Assembly (NCBI GenBank): GCA_951828385.1
Contig: OX639973.1
Span: 4,207,200-4,271,199, forward strand
Direction: 5' to 3'
DNA: 64,000 nt
Source of the DNA: an uncultured Poribacteria bacterium
GTDB lineage: Bacteria > Poribacteria > WGA-4E > WGA-3G
Shown here: positions 51,271-61,146 of the stretch, in pieces
How the letters are laid out: each line of letters begins with the position of its first letter
How positions within the stretch are numbered: the stretch's first letter is position 1
Made by a program: the position numbers and the translations under genes
The notes under the pieces: model-generated
Databases searched by the model: none
What the model saw: only the letters and a program-made list of their open reading frames with translations
Told to the model about the DNA's origin: nothing

Positions 51271-51460
51271 TTAAAAAAGTAGAATGTTCTATGTGTTCAT
51301 GAATATTAAATAATAAGGTGCAAATATCGCAATGTAACTAACAAACGAATCAATTTGCTTATTTGTCCATCCATCTGATGTCGCTACACTGATTGAACCC
51401 AACTGTGGTGTATTTGCGGTATCAAAATGGAATATGAAAAATTATTAGAAGGGAGCCAAG

Positions 51461-53245
51461 ATGGCAAAATACGACTTTGTAATCGCTGTAGGAGGGGCAC
51501 CCGGGCAGGGAATAGACTCTGTTGGACAGGTTCTGACTCGGATCTGTGCCCGGCACGGTTTGCATGTCTTTACCTATAGCGCCTATCAATCCCTCATCCG
51601 CGGCGGTCACACCTTCCTTGCTGCCAGAATTAGTTCTGAACCGGTTGCTAACCACGGCGACAAGCTTGATTTGGTTATTGCCTTAGACCGGAACAGTTTG
51701 GAGACACACCTTCCACACGTTGTTCCCGGCGGCACGCTCATTTATAATAGCGATGATGTCAAAGCCGCACCAGAACGCGATGACATACAACTGGCCCCTC
51801 TGTCCTATAAAGAGCTGTCTAACGACACCGACAGAAAGAAGATAATGCTAAATGTCTGTATGCTCGGCGCAGCAATGAAAATGGTGGGTGGAGATTTAAA
51901 AGTGTTTGAGGACATGCTCACTGTTCAATTCCTCAAACGTAAGGGACAAGAGATAGTAGACGCGAACATCGGTGTAGCACGCGCCGGTTACGAACACGCA
52001 GCTGAGAATTTTACCCCATTTGATACGCAATTCCAGAAGCAAGAACCTGCTCTTGCTGTTGTTGATGGGAATTCGGCGATGGCGATGGGTGGTGCAGCGG
52101 CCGGTGTCAAATTTTATGCTGCCTATCCGATGAGTCCGTCAACGGGTGTCCTCCACTGGATGGCGGCGAATGCGCGCGATCTCGGTATTTTAGTGCGCCA
52201 ATGTGAGGACGAAATTAGCGTTGTCAACATGGTTATCGGTGCAGCGCATGCGGGGAGTCGCGCGATGTGTGCCACGTCAGGAGGTGGGTTCGCTTTGATG
52301 TCAGAAGCCATTGGTAGTGCGGGGATGATGGAAATTCCGATCGTTGTTATTAACGTTCAGCGTGGGGGTCCTTCAACAGGCTTACCTACAAAAACGGAGC
52401 AAGGAGATTTGTGGCAGCTGCTCGGTGCCAGCCAGGGCGATTTCCCGAAAATCATTGTCGCTCCGACGAGCATCATGGACGGGTTCGATACCATCCCTGA
52501 AATCTTCAATCTTGTAGACAAGTTTCAATGTCCCGGTATGGTGCTTTCTGATCTTACACTCTCTATGGGTTTCACGACGTTTGATCCGGATACTATCAAT
52601 TGGCAGCCTGAAATAGATCGAGGCGAATTCATCAGCGGTCCCGTAGAACTGGCCGGTGAATACCTCCGTTATGCGATCACTGACAGTGGCATCTCCCCGC
52701 GAGCGATTCCAGGTACGCCTGGGCACATGCACGTTGTTGCGACCGACGATCATGATGAAGATGGCGGTCTGATTAGTGATGAATTCACGAATCCGCACAA
52801 ACGTCGTGATATTATGGAGAAACGGCAACGCAAGATGGAAGGCATCGTTGAACTTCTCCCGCCTCCGACGCTGGAGGGCCCCGAAGATGCGGAAGTCACC
52901 TTGATTGGGTGGGGATCCACGCATAGTGTGATTAGTGAAGCGGCAGAAATGTTGACTGAAGCAGGTATTGCGACCGACCATATCCACTTCAAGTGGCTCT
53001 ATCCGATAGATGAAGATGCCGTCAACGAAGTGCTTTCAAAATCTGCACACGCCATTATAGTTGAGTGCAACTACACGGGTCAATTCGCTCGGTTCTTACG
53101 GGGTGAGACCGGCTTTAAGGCGGACGGTCACATCCGCAAATACGACGGTGAACCGTTTATGCCGCACCATATTGCTGATGGCGCGCGTGAACTTTTGAAC
53201 AGTAAAACGGATCTTTATGTCCCCTATCAAGAGATTGTTGTCTAA
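51461..53245 (+). CDS. korA: 2-oxoacid:ferredoxin oxidoreductase, gamma-alpha fusion subunit
   Basis: A 594-residue fusion. The gamma domain (about 1-185) opens with IAVGGAPGQGIDSVGQVLTR; the alpha part (about 195 on) contains NSAMAMGGAAAGVKFYAAYP and MSPSTGVLHWMA, then GGGFALMSEAIGSAGMMEIP and VINVQRGGPSTGLPTKTEQG. With KorB it oxidatively decarboxylates a 2-oxoacid, probably 2-oxoglutarate, to the CoA ester and reduces ferredoxin. The start at 51461 follows AGAAGGGAG. It is 18 bp upstream of korB. Pyruvate or branched-chain substrates cannot be ruled out from sequence alone. Confidence 0.92.
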   Translation: MAKYDFVIAVGGAPGQGIDSVGQVLTRICARHGLHVFTYSAYQSLIRGGHTFLAARISSEPVANHGDKLDLVIALDRNSLETHLPHVVPGGTLIYNSDDVKAAPERDDIQLAPLSYKELSNDTDRKKIMLNVCMLGAAMKMVGGDLKVFEDMLTVQFLKRKGQEIVDANIGVARAGYEHAAENFTPFDTQFQKQEPALAVVDGNSAMAMGGAAAGVKFYAAYPMSPSTGVLHWMAANARDLGILVRQCEDEISVVNMVIGAAHAGSRAMCATSGGGFALMSEAIGSAGMMEIPIVVINVQRGGPSTGLPTKTEQGDLWQLLGASQGDFPKIIVAPTSIMDGFDTIPEIFNLVDKFQCPGMVLSDLTLSMGFTTFDPDTINWQPEIDRGEFISGPVELAGEYLRYAITDSGISPRAIPGTPGHMHVVATDDHDEDGGLISDEFTNPHKRRDIMEKRQRKMEGIVELLPPPTLEGPEDAEVTLIGWGSTHSVISEAAEMLTEAGIATDHIHFKWLYPIDEDAVNEVLSKSAHAIIVECNYTGQFARFLRGETGFKADGHIRKYDGEPFMPHHIADGARELLNSKTDLYVPYQEIVV

Positions 53246-53263
53246 CAAAGGAGGATGAATCAG

Positions 53264-54169
53264 ATGGCGAGAAGAGCGAGAAAAGAAAGACCTGTTCAAG
53301 GCGCGCCGACAGCGCGAGATTTTAAAGGTGATGTTAATCCGGATTGGTGTGCCGGTTGTGGTGATTTCGGTGTGTTGAGCGCGCTACAAGGTGCTTATGC
53401 AAAACTCGGTCGTGGCAACCATGATCACCTGACAGTCAGTGGGATTGGGTGTTCCTCTAACCTCCCTGGCTATATAAGAACTTATGGAATGCACACCCTG
53501 CATGGTCGTTCACTTGCTGTGGCGACCGGTGCTAAATTTGCCAATCACGAGTTGAATGTTGTCGTCACTGGTGGTGATGGTGATGGTTACGGCATCGGTG
53601 GAAATCATTTTATTCATACGATGCGAAAAAATATTGATCTCCTCTACATTGTCATGAATAACGAGACGTACGGGTTGACAGTCGGCCAAGCCTCACCGAC
53701 GACTATAGTAGGAGAACAGACGAAAAGCACGCCGTTCGGTAATTTAGAGACACCTCTCAATCCGGTTGCGATGGCAATTGTCGCGGGTGCGACTTATGTC
53801 GCCAGAGCATATAGTTCTGACGGACCAAAACTCGCGGAATTGATGTATAACGGGATGCAACACAAAGGATTTGCATTCATTGATGTTATCAGCCCTTGTG
53901 TGACCTGGAAGGGAGGGGCGCGGGTAATTTTCGATTACTGGAAGGAGCGGGTCCAATACCTTGAAGATCATGACACAAGTGACAGAGCCGCTGCGCTTGA
54001 ACAAGCGGTCAAGACGGGTCATGAAACGCAGCTTGGGTTGTTCTACCACGATACGAGCCGGCAATCACTGAATGAAATGGAACCTGTTTTGGAAAACGGA
54101 CCTATAGCACATCAACCGCTCGGCATCAGCCAAGAACAAGGCGATGCGATTATCGAGAAAATGATGTAA
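53264..54169 (+). CDS. korB: 2-oxoacid:ferredoxin oxidoreductase, beta subunit
   Basis: A 301-residue thiamine-diphosphate subunit. NPDWCAGCGDFGVLSALQ (about 24-41) supplies two iron-sulfur cysteines. VTGGDGDGYGIGGNHFIHT (about 104-122) is the ThDP/Mg site, followed by MNNETYGLTVGQASPT. A later cysteine is in VISPCVTWKGG. The ATG at 53264 is eight bases from GGAGG; the ATG at 53255 abuts it. Together with the gamma-alpha fusion it makes a two-gene enzyme without a separate ferredoxin subunit. A terminator follows. Confidence 0.93.
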   Translation: MARRARKERPVQGAPTARDFKGDVNPDWCAGCGDFGVLSALQGAYAKLGRGNHDHLTVSGIGCSSNLPGYIRTYGMHTLHGRSLAVATGAKFANHELNVVVTGGDGDGYGIGGNHFIHTMRKNIDLLYIVMNNETYGLTVGQASPTTIVGEQTKSTPFGNLETPLNPVAMAIVAGATYVARAYSSDGPKLAELMYNGMQHKGFAFIDVISPCVTWKGGARVIFDYWKERVQYLEDHDTSDRAAALEQAVKTGHETQLGLFYHDTSRQSLNEMEPVLENGPIAHQPLGISQEQGDAIIEKMM

Positions 54170-54234
54170 AGATGAACGGAGGCGATGGGTCATTGTGCTT
54201 CGTCTATCCGTTTGATTTATGATATTGGCTGTCG

Positions 54235-54267
54235 GGGCGGGTTGTATCCCGCCCACTGCCTTTTTTT
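54235..54267 (+). terminator. Rho-independent terminator after korB
   Basis: GGGCGGG (54235-54241) pairs with CCCGCCC (54248-54254) around TTGTAT, and seven T residues lie at 54261-54267. It lies between korB and ccmA. Confidence 0.75.
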
Positions 54268-54296
54268 ATTGCCGACTACAGGGGCGTTCACACACC

Positions 54297-54998
54297 ATGC
54301 GTCTTCGTGCTTCCCAACTCACCAAGGACTTCGGACATCGATCGATTGTCAAAAACGCCACACTTTCGGTGAACCCTGGAGAGGTGGTTACGATTTTCGG
54401 TCCCAACGGTGCCGGTAAGACAACATTCATCAAAATTCTCGCGACGCTCCTGAAGCCGACCTCCGGGGAACTTGAGATTGAAGGCACGGATGCTATAGAA
54501 GATTACTCAGATGTGCGGGGCATGCTGGGGGTTGTTATCCATGAAATGCTCGCTTACCCGGCGTTCAGTCCATACGAGAATCTCAAATTTTTTGGACAGA
54601 TGTACGGCGTTAATCAGTTAGAACACCGCTGTAGGGTGCTGCTTACCGAAGTCGGCTTGCAACGTTTTGCCCACGAACCGCTTCATATCTTCTCACGCGG
54701 CATGACGCAGCGTTTTATGATTGCCAGAGCGCTGCTGCATCATCCTTCAGTGTTATTATTTGACGAACCTTTCTCTGGATTGGATGCTGCTGCCAAGCAG
54801 TTTGTCTTGGACCGCGTTGCACAAGAACAACAAAGCGGCAAAGGTATTGTGATTACGACACATAATACGGAGTTGGGTTATCTCGTGGGTACACGGTTTT
54901 TCTTTATGATAAATGGGGAATTGGAGGCGGTTGCGCAGAAAGATGAGATTGCGGCAGAGACGTTACTGCTGATGTATGAGGAGAGATTGACTTTTTAA
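54297..54998 (+). CDS. ccmA: ABC transporter ATP-binding protein, CcmA-like
   Basis: A 233-residue ABC ATPase. Walker A is GPNGAGKTT (about 39-47), the signature region reads FSRGMTQRFMIARALL (about 137-152), and Walker B is VLLFDEPFSGLD. The signature has SRGM in place of LSGGQ, as in CcmA proteins. The next gene is a CcmB-type permease, which supports the haem-export/CcmE-release complex CcmABCD. The start at 54297 gives a normal N-terminus; the longer frame starts within the terminator region. Confidence 0.88.
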   Translation: MRLRASQLTKDFGHRSIVKNATLSVNPGEVVTIFGPNGAGKTTFIKILATLLKPTSGELEIEGTDAIEDYSDVRGMLGVVIHEMLAYPAFSPYENLKFFGQMYGVNQLEHRCRVLLTEVGLQRFAHEPLHIFSRGMTQRFMIARALLHHPSVLLFDEPFSGLDAAAKQFVLDRVAQEQQSGKGIVITTHNTELGYLVGTRFFFMINGELEAVAQKDEIAAETLLLMYEERLTF

Positions 54999-55086
54999 CG
55001 ATTCGGGCTCGTCCCGCTTTCCTCCGGCGAAATTGGTTGCTGTAAAGGAGTGGACAACTGCCATTCCGATAAAAATTGAGACGAAC

Positions 55087-55779
55087 ATGAAGGCATTCCG
55101 TCAAATTGGTGCGTTGATTCGCAAGGACCTTGGACTTCAATTCCGCTCAAAGGAGACGCTGGTATTAATCTTTGTTTTCAGCGTGCTGGTTGTCCTCATT
55201 TTCGCTTTTGCGTTTGGTCCGATTTTCCCTGAGAAGGGCGAACGTGGCAAATTAGCCGCGAGTGTGCTCTGGGCAGCATTCGTTTTTGCAGGGATTATCA
55301 CCTTGAACCGCTCATTCACAGCAGAACGTTCACACGGTGCTTTACACGGCATTCGGCTGACCGGTGTCGATGCGAGCAACCTCTATCTTTCTAAAGTTGT
55401 TAGCACTGTCATTTTTCTATTCCTATTGGAAATCGTCATTACCCCCATCGCCCTACAATTCTTAGATTTGCTTGATGTGGTGACGGTGGGCATATTACTG
55501 AAACTTTTCGGTGTACTGGGTATCGGTACACTTGGATTTTGCGCCGTCGGTGTGCTGTTAGCTGGTATGTCCACAAGTACAAACGGTGGCGAAAGTCTAC
55601 TCTCCGTCATTCTACTCCCGATTGTTATTCCAATTATTATGGGCGGTGCGAAATGCACCGTTTCGCTTTTGGTAACCGGTGAGTTAGCTAACGGGTTTTG
55701 GCTCAATTTGCTTATCGGCTATAGTTTAGTCTTTTTCGCATCCGCGTACCTACTTGCGGGTGCTGTTATTGAAGAATAG
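55087..55779 (+). CDS. ccmB: Haem exporter permease CcmB
   Basis: A 230-residue membrane protein with six helices and family features IRKDLGLQFRSKETL (about 10-24), AAFVFAGIITLNRSFTAERS (about 60-79) and HGALHGIRLTGVDASNLYLS. With CcmA it powers release of haem-loaded CcmE. I start at the ATG at 55087, preceded by GAGACGAAC; the frame extends 18 codons upstream. It is split from the ccmEFHI block by 8 kb, and ccmC and ccmG are not in the window. A short-repeat element lies just after its stop. Confidence 0.88.
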   Translation: MKAFRQIGALIRKDLGLQFRSKETLVLIFVFSVLVVLIFAFAFGPIFPEKGERGKLAASVLWAAFVFAGIITLNRSFTAERSHGALHGIRLTGVDASNLYLSKVVSTVIFLFLLEIVITPIALQFLDLLDVVTVGILLKLFGVLGIGTLGFCAVGVLLAGMSTSTNGGESLLSVILLPIVIPIIMGGAKCTVSLLVTGELANGFWLNLLIGYSLVFFASAYLLAGAVIEE

Positions 55780-55815
55780 CGAGTCAGTTATCAGTTATCA
55801 GTTGTCAGTTAAGAG
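55780..55815. repeat. Short-repeat element (copy 5)
   Basis: Three units CAGTTATC, AGTTATC and AGTTGTC in a row; the final 17 bases are identical to 135-151 near the left edge. It lies in the short gap between ccmB and enolase. Confidence 0.75.
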
Positions 55816-55847
55816 TGGTTTGATTGTGTTAGACGCAGTGAAATTGA

Positions 55848-57188
<1,341 letters not shown>

Positions 57189-57253
57189 GAATTTGCATCC
57201 GTATAGGGGCGGCCGCAGTGCTGTCCCAAATTACGCTTTTTAGAGGACACCTT

Positions 57254-57541
57254 ATGCGTGTTTTGCGTCCTATCCTACTCCTGATTGCACTCGGTTTATT
57301 GGTGGTCAGCGTCAGGCAATTCATGAACGGTTATAACGACTGGCAAGAAGCACAAATCGCTGAGAACGCCTATCGCTCTGAGATACGAGAATTGGAGGCG
57401 AAGCGCGATCAGTTAAAGCAGCGTGTTGAGATGCTGAAGAATGACGAGTTAACAAAGGAACGGCTCGCCAGAAAACGGCTCGGTTATATTCGGGCGGGTG
57501 AACTCAAATTCAAGATTATAAAGCCTGACGTTGTTGAGTAA
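57254..57541 (+). CDS. ftsB: FtsB/DivIC-type septum formation initiator
   Basis: A 95-residue bitopic protein: one N-terminal helix (about 5-20) and a coiled coil (about 28-66, EIRELEAKRDQLKQRVEMLK) ending in ERLARKRLGYIRAGE, the family's characteristic end. Such proteins join FtsL and FtsQ in the divisome. The ATG at 57254 gives the family length; the frame is open further up but without support. Position after eno supports the call. Confidence 0.85.
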   Translation: MRVLRPILLLIALGLLVVSVRQFMNGYNDWQEAQIAENAYRSEIRELEAKRDQLKQRVEMLKNDELTKERLARKRLGYIRAGELKFKIIKPDVVE

Positions 57542-57565
57542 TTTGTAATTGCCCTTAAATTTTTC

Positions 57566-57593
57566 TTGCTTTTTTTATCTACGCTGCTACAAT
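57566..57593 (+). promoter_or_regulatory. Possible promoter of the DUF5069-like gene
   Basis: TTGCTT (57566-57571), 16 bp and TACAAT (57588-57593). The -35 box is weak. Confidence 0.5.
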
Positions 57594-57684
57594 AAAGTAG
57601 AATTTTGCATGGCAGGCAACGACACTTGTTGTGTTGATGATACCTACCTATTACTCAACGTTCAAAGTAAGGGAGGAGAACAGA

Positions 57685-58131
57685 ATGTTCGGAAAAAGGA
57701 AAGTAGCAATGATTCCAACAATTAGTTCCGGGGTTGCAGGACCGCTCGGCGTGTTGCATCTCCCCCGATTCTGGTCGAAAGTACTAATGGATTCTAAAGG
57801 TCAACTGCATGAAGATTATCCGGCATGCGGCGCAGGTTTCGATCAGATGGTATTAGATGGACTCGGACTGGACAAGGATGCCACGCTGGCGTATATCAGC
57901 GACAATTCACCCACTTATCCACAATTTGAAGCGTGGGTTTCGGAAAACGGAAGTTTTGACCAAGCGGCGGTCGATGCACTGAACGCTGCAATTTCAGGCT
58001 ATGATCATGATGACGATACCCGCGGAGGCATCCTCGGTGCAAGCGGCATTGACGACGACGGCTCTATCTTAGATGCTGTTAACCTCAACAACCTTGATGA
58101 CTGGTATGAATTACACGCCAGTTTGGGTTAG
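57685..58131 (+). CDS. DUF5069-like protein
   Basis: A 148-residue soluble protein. GVLHLPRFWSKVLMDSKGQL (about 23-42), then a DYPACGAGFDQMVLDGLGLD segment and FEAWVSENG, fits the DUF5069 pattern of LPR...D-K.., G.D..ll..lG and W. The start follows GGGAGGAG. The C-terminal third is Asp/Gly-rich. The function of the family is unknown. A strong hairpin follows the gene. Confidence 0.72.
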   Translation: MFGKRKVAMIPTISSGVAGPLGVLHLPRFWSKVLMDSKGQLHEDYPACGAGFDQMVLDGLGLDKDATLAYISDNSPTYPQFEAWVSENGSFDQAAVDALNAAISGYDHDDDTRGGILGASGIDDDGSILDAVNLNNLDDWYELHASLG

Positions 58132-58156
58132 ACTTAGTTTCGGTTAGACTTTTAGG

Positions 58157-58201
58157 AATCTTCATGTAGGCGCGTTTTTTAAGACTGCCTACATGAAGAT
58201 T
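58157..58201. terminator. 15-bp-stem hairpin between convergent genes
   Basis: AATCTTCATGTAGGC (58157-58171) pairs perfectly with GCCTACATGAAGATT (58187-58201). The loop of 15 contains TTTTTT. It lies between the plus-strand DUF5069-like gene and a minus-strand oxidoreductase, where a bidirectional terminator is expected. Confidence 0.7.
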
Positions 58202-58238
58202 TCTATTTTCCTTCCTAACTCCCTGTCTACTCACCCGA

Positions 58239-59324
58239 TTAACAACAGTCCGACGATGAACAATTTCCACAATTGTGCGCTTCTGTCGTTAGCTCAATCG
58301 CCCTACCCGTTGCAGAAGATTCAAGTCCTGTGAGTAGGATTTCAGTGACATGCCGCGCCGTATACACATTTGAGAGTGGCGGTTGCGTGCCTTCACGGAT
58401 ATGTTCTGCGAAGTGTGCGTGCATCCCGCTCGGGGCTGCATCTGAACAGTCAATCGCTTTGACATCTACTGGTGCGTGTTCGCGCGTGTAAGATGTGGGT
58501 GTCAATTGGCTGAGTGTCGCGCCATCTTTACCGGGCATCGTGAACTTGCCTGCTGTGCCGTGTACGCTCGCTTCACCTGTGCGCGCTGGATCACACCAAC
58601 TTGTTTCCGCTGTGACAATTCCACCGGATTGCATCTCAAGCACGAGCGTAGCGACATCCTCTAATTCTGTGGGTTTGTCGAAAGTAGAAACGAAGCCGGT
58701 CACCCGTTTGAAGGTGCCGAGCATCGCGACGAGACCGGAGACGGCATAAACACCCATATCAAAAAGTGCGCCGACACTTGCCTGTTTCGCGTCGAAAAAC
58801 CATAGATCGTCGCCGGTTTCACCGAAGATGTCGCGAATCTCTGCGTAATAGATTTCAGGTCCGCCGTGGCTACTTCGCATTCTCGCCCCGGAAACCCGTC
58901 CGATTGCCTCTTCGGCAATTAATTGGCGAATTTTGTAAATCGCGGCGTTGAAATGTGGGAGACACATAACTGTTTTACCGCTGGCTTCGGCGGCTGCCAC
59001 AAATTGATTCGCCTCATCCATCTCACCGCAGAGCGGTTTTTGCATGAGGACATGCTTGCCGGCTTCCAATGCTTTGACACCCCACGAGACGTGCAAAGGG
59101 TGCGGGGTACCCACAAGGATCGCATCAAGCGTCCCATCAGCGATGATTGCGTCGTAATCCTGTGTCCAGCGCGGTATGTCGAATTCTTGACATTGGTGTT
59201 TGAGACGGTGTTCGCGTCTACCGCCGATGACACTGACTTCAAAATCGGTGCCTTGTGTGAGGTCGGGGAGGTGCATTCGGCAGACAATGCCGCCTGCACC
59301 GATAACGCCAAGTTTGAGTTTCAT
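58239..59324 (-). CDS. Gfo/Idh/MocA family oxidoreductase with cysteine-rich tail
   Basis: A 361-residue oxidoreductase. GVIGAGGIVCRMHLPDL (about 6-22) forms the dinucleotide loop. HVLMQKPLCGEMDEA (about 90-104) holds the lysine, with Gln in place of the Glu of EKP. The last residues hold C352, C355, C360 and C361 (CGNCSSSDCC), which could bind metal and are not a feature I know from this family. The DUF1080 gene upstream on the same strand suggests sugar metabolism. Confidence 0.9.
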   Translation of the reverse strand: MKLKLGVIGAGGIVCRMHLPDLTQGTDFEVSVIGGRREHRLKHQCQEFDIPRWTQDYDAIIADGTLDAILVGTPHPLHVSWGVKALEAGKHVLMQKPLCGEMDEANQFVAAAEASGKTVMCLPHFNAAIYKIRQLIAEEAIGRVSGARMRSSHGGPEIYYAEIRDIFGETGDDLWFFDAKQASVGALFDMGVYAVSGLVAMLGTFKRVTGFVSTFDKPTELEDVATLVLEMQSGGIVTAETSWCDPARTGEASVHGTAGKFTMPGKDGATLSQLTPTSYTREHAPVDVKAIDCSDAAPSGMHAHFAEHIREGTQPPLSNVYTARHVTEILLTGLESSATGRAIELTTEAHNCGNCSSSDCC

Positions 59325-59350
59325 AATAATTTCCTTTGTAGCCAGATGAC

Positions 59351-60016
59351 CTAAATGGGTTTGAGGACAACGTTGCGATAGGCGACAGGTCCGTGATCGC
59401 CTTGCAACATTAATGGACCGGCGGTGGCTTCATGTTCTATCATTGCCCCGCGCGTGCAACCGACGACCTCAACACCTTCATGGACGACCTGTCCATTCCA
59501 GACGATTTTGACAAAGGTAGCATTCGCAGTCTTATTGCCATCAGCATCAAATTTTGGTGAGCGGAAGGTGATGTCGTACGTCTGCCACTCGCCTGGGGGT
59601 TTACTTGCATTGACACGCGGCGGTACGCCATCTACCGGTTGATTGTCTATCCAACGGCAATACACACCGCCACAGGTGCCGTAGTGAAGTTCAGTCTCAC
59701 CCCAACTGTCCAATATTTGGATTTCGTACCTGCCCATGAGGTAAACGCCGGAGTTAGAGCCTTGTGAAACGAGAAACTCCACGTGGAGTTCACAATCGCC
59801 GTATTCTGCTTCGGTATAGATGTCGGCGGTTCGTCCTGTGGGACCGTTGTAAAAAATGCCTTCGCCGGTTGTCGTTGCGAGCAGTTTCGGATTATCTGGA
59901 TTGAGAGCAACACCGCCAGCCGCATCCCATTCATGCTGTGGTGCACCACCTCGTGCAAGCCAGCCGTCCATGTTTTTGCCATTGAAAAGGTTTATTCCAT
60001 TTTCGGATTGAGACAT
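59351..60016 (-). CDS. DUF1080 (3-keto-disaccharide hydrolase-like) protein
   Basis: A 221-residue jelly-roll protein of the DUF1080 family. It has LFNGKNMDGWLARGG (about 10-24), the FLVSQGSNSGVYLMGRYEIQ stretch (about 80-99), PPGEWQTYDITFRSP and GPLMLQGDHGPVAYRNVVLK, which are the core motifs. Members hydrolyse glycosidic bonds of 3-keto sugars or bind glycans, and work beside Gfo/Idh enzymes such as the next gene. The ATG at 60016 is seven bases from GGAGGG. No signal peptide is visible, so action in the cytoplasm is likely. Confidence 0.9.
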   Translation of the reverse strand: MSQSENGINLFNGKNMDGWLARGGAPQHEWDAAGGVALNPDNPKLLATTTGEGIFYNGPTGRTADIYTEAEYGDCELHVEFLVSQGSNSGVYLMGRYEIQILDSWGETELHYGTCGGVYCRWIDNQPVDGVPPRVNASKPPGEWQTYDITFRSPKFDADGNKTANATFVKIVWNGQVVHEGVEVVGCTRGAMIEHEATAGPLMLQGDHGPVAYRNVVLKPI

Positions 60017-60093
60017 CAAGATCCCTCCAATTTTTTCGCAAGTCTTGCAAAATGTTAAGAGAACAGTTTACAGGTTTTCTATGCTAAAAGGTG

Positions 60094-60122
60094 TTGACAT
60101 ATTTCGGCAGATAAGGTATGAT
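60094..60122 (+). promoter_or_regulatory. Promoter of the multihaem cytochrome gene
   Basis: TTGACA (60094-60099), 17 bp and TATGAT (60117-60122) point at the cytochrome gene 80 bp downstream. Confidence 0.78.
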
Positions 60123-60201
60123 ATTTACTATCAAGGGTTGTTTCGTAAGCGATATAGCCCAACGAATTAAAAAAGAAATTGTACAAGGACAATGAAAATT
60201 C

Positions 60202-61107
60202 ATGAAACAGGTTTTCTTATTTTTAGGGTTATCCGTACTGATGGGAACGATTGCCCTTTTCGCGCTCTGTGGCTACGATGAGGTCGGGACACTCCACGCG
60301 GCACCTGTAGAGAATGACACATCTACCACAAAAACACCGTTTGCTGAGGGCTGCGATAAGTGTCACGGGAGCGAACCTGCTTACCAAGAATGGCAACACG
60401 CTGGACACTCACATGCCCTTGTGAACCTGATTGAGGGTCCGTATGAGGTACAGACATCCTGCCTGAGCTGCCATTCCGCTGGTTACGACATCTTTAGCGA
60501 GCGGGGCTATCCGGGGCATCCTTATAACATAGAGACAGCGGTGAATGCTGTTTCTTGTTCTACGTGCCATTCCCACACGAGCAAATTAGAGCACTTATTG
60601 GTGCAACCCGCGAAAAAATTGTGTGTCAGCTGCCATAAAATGGACTGCGGTTGTGCGGGTGCCGGGATCGTTCACCAATCCCAGTCGGAGATGTTCCTTG
60701 GACGCGAGGGGGCCGGCGTAAAACGGATGCCGTCGCCGCACGTGCGCGTCATGAAAAAGCGGTGTGTACAATGCCACATGGCGAAAGAGGACCCAGAGGC
60801 AGTTGCGAAACACGGTGGACATACATTCGTCGCCGAGCTGTCGGTATGCAGTACTGCCGGTTGCCACGATAGTGCGGATAACAGCATGGAGACGAAGTTG
60901 CCACAATACCGTGCTGAGATAGAGGCGAAGATGCAAACCGTCAAAACGATGTTGGATGCTGCGCCTGACAAAACTTCACAGGACTACCTTGATGCGAAGT
61001 TGAACTACGACATGGTTAAAGGCGATAGCGGGTATGGGCTTCACAATATGCCATACGCGAATGCGCTCCTCGATTATAGTCTTTCACTCAAGAGCAAGCT
61101 TGAATAG
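60202..61107 (+). CDS. Secreted multihaem cytochrome c
   Basis: A 301-residue exported cytochrome. A hydrophobic signal (about 3-22) is followed by haem sites CDKCH (51), CLSCH (87), CSTCH (119), CVSCH (141) and CVQCH (188). A sixth, C216-STAG-C221-H222, has four residues between the cysteines. Other histidines (HAGHSH, HGGH, PSPH) are candidate axial ligands. The C-terminal helical part (YRAEIEAKMQTVKTMLDAAP and following, ending in HNMPYANALL) resembles the tail of nitrite- and octahaem-reductase-type cytochromes. It needs the ccm genes of this window. The electron acceptor is unknown. Confidence 0.9.
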   Translation: MKQVFLFLGLSVLMGTIALFALCGYDEVGTLHAAPVENDTSTTKTPFAEGCDKCHGSEPAYQEWQHAGHSHALVNLIEGPYEVQTSCLSCHSAGYDIFSERGYPGHPYNIETAVNAVSCSTCHSHTSKLEHLLVQPAKKLCVSCHKMDCGCAGAGIVHQSQSEMFLGREGAGVKRMPSPHVRVMKKRCVQCHMAKEDPEAVAKHGGHTFVAELSVCSTAGCHDSADNSMETKLPQYRAEIEAKMQTVKTMLDAAPDKTSQDYLDAKLNYDMVKGDSGYGLHNMPYANALLDYSLSLKSKLE

Positions 61108-61146
61108 TGAATGCGGCACATCCGCGGCATACGCGTCTGTCCGTTG

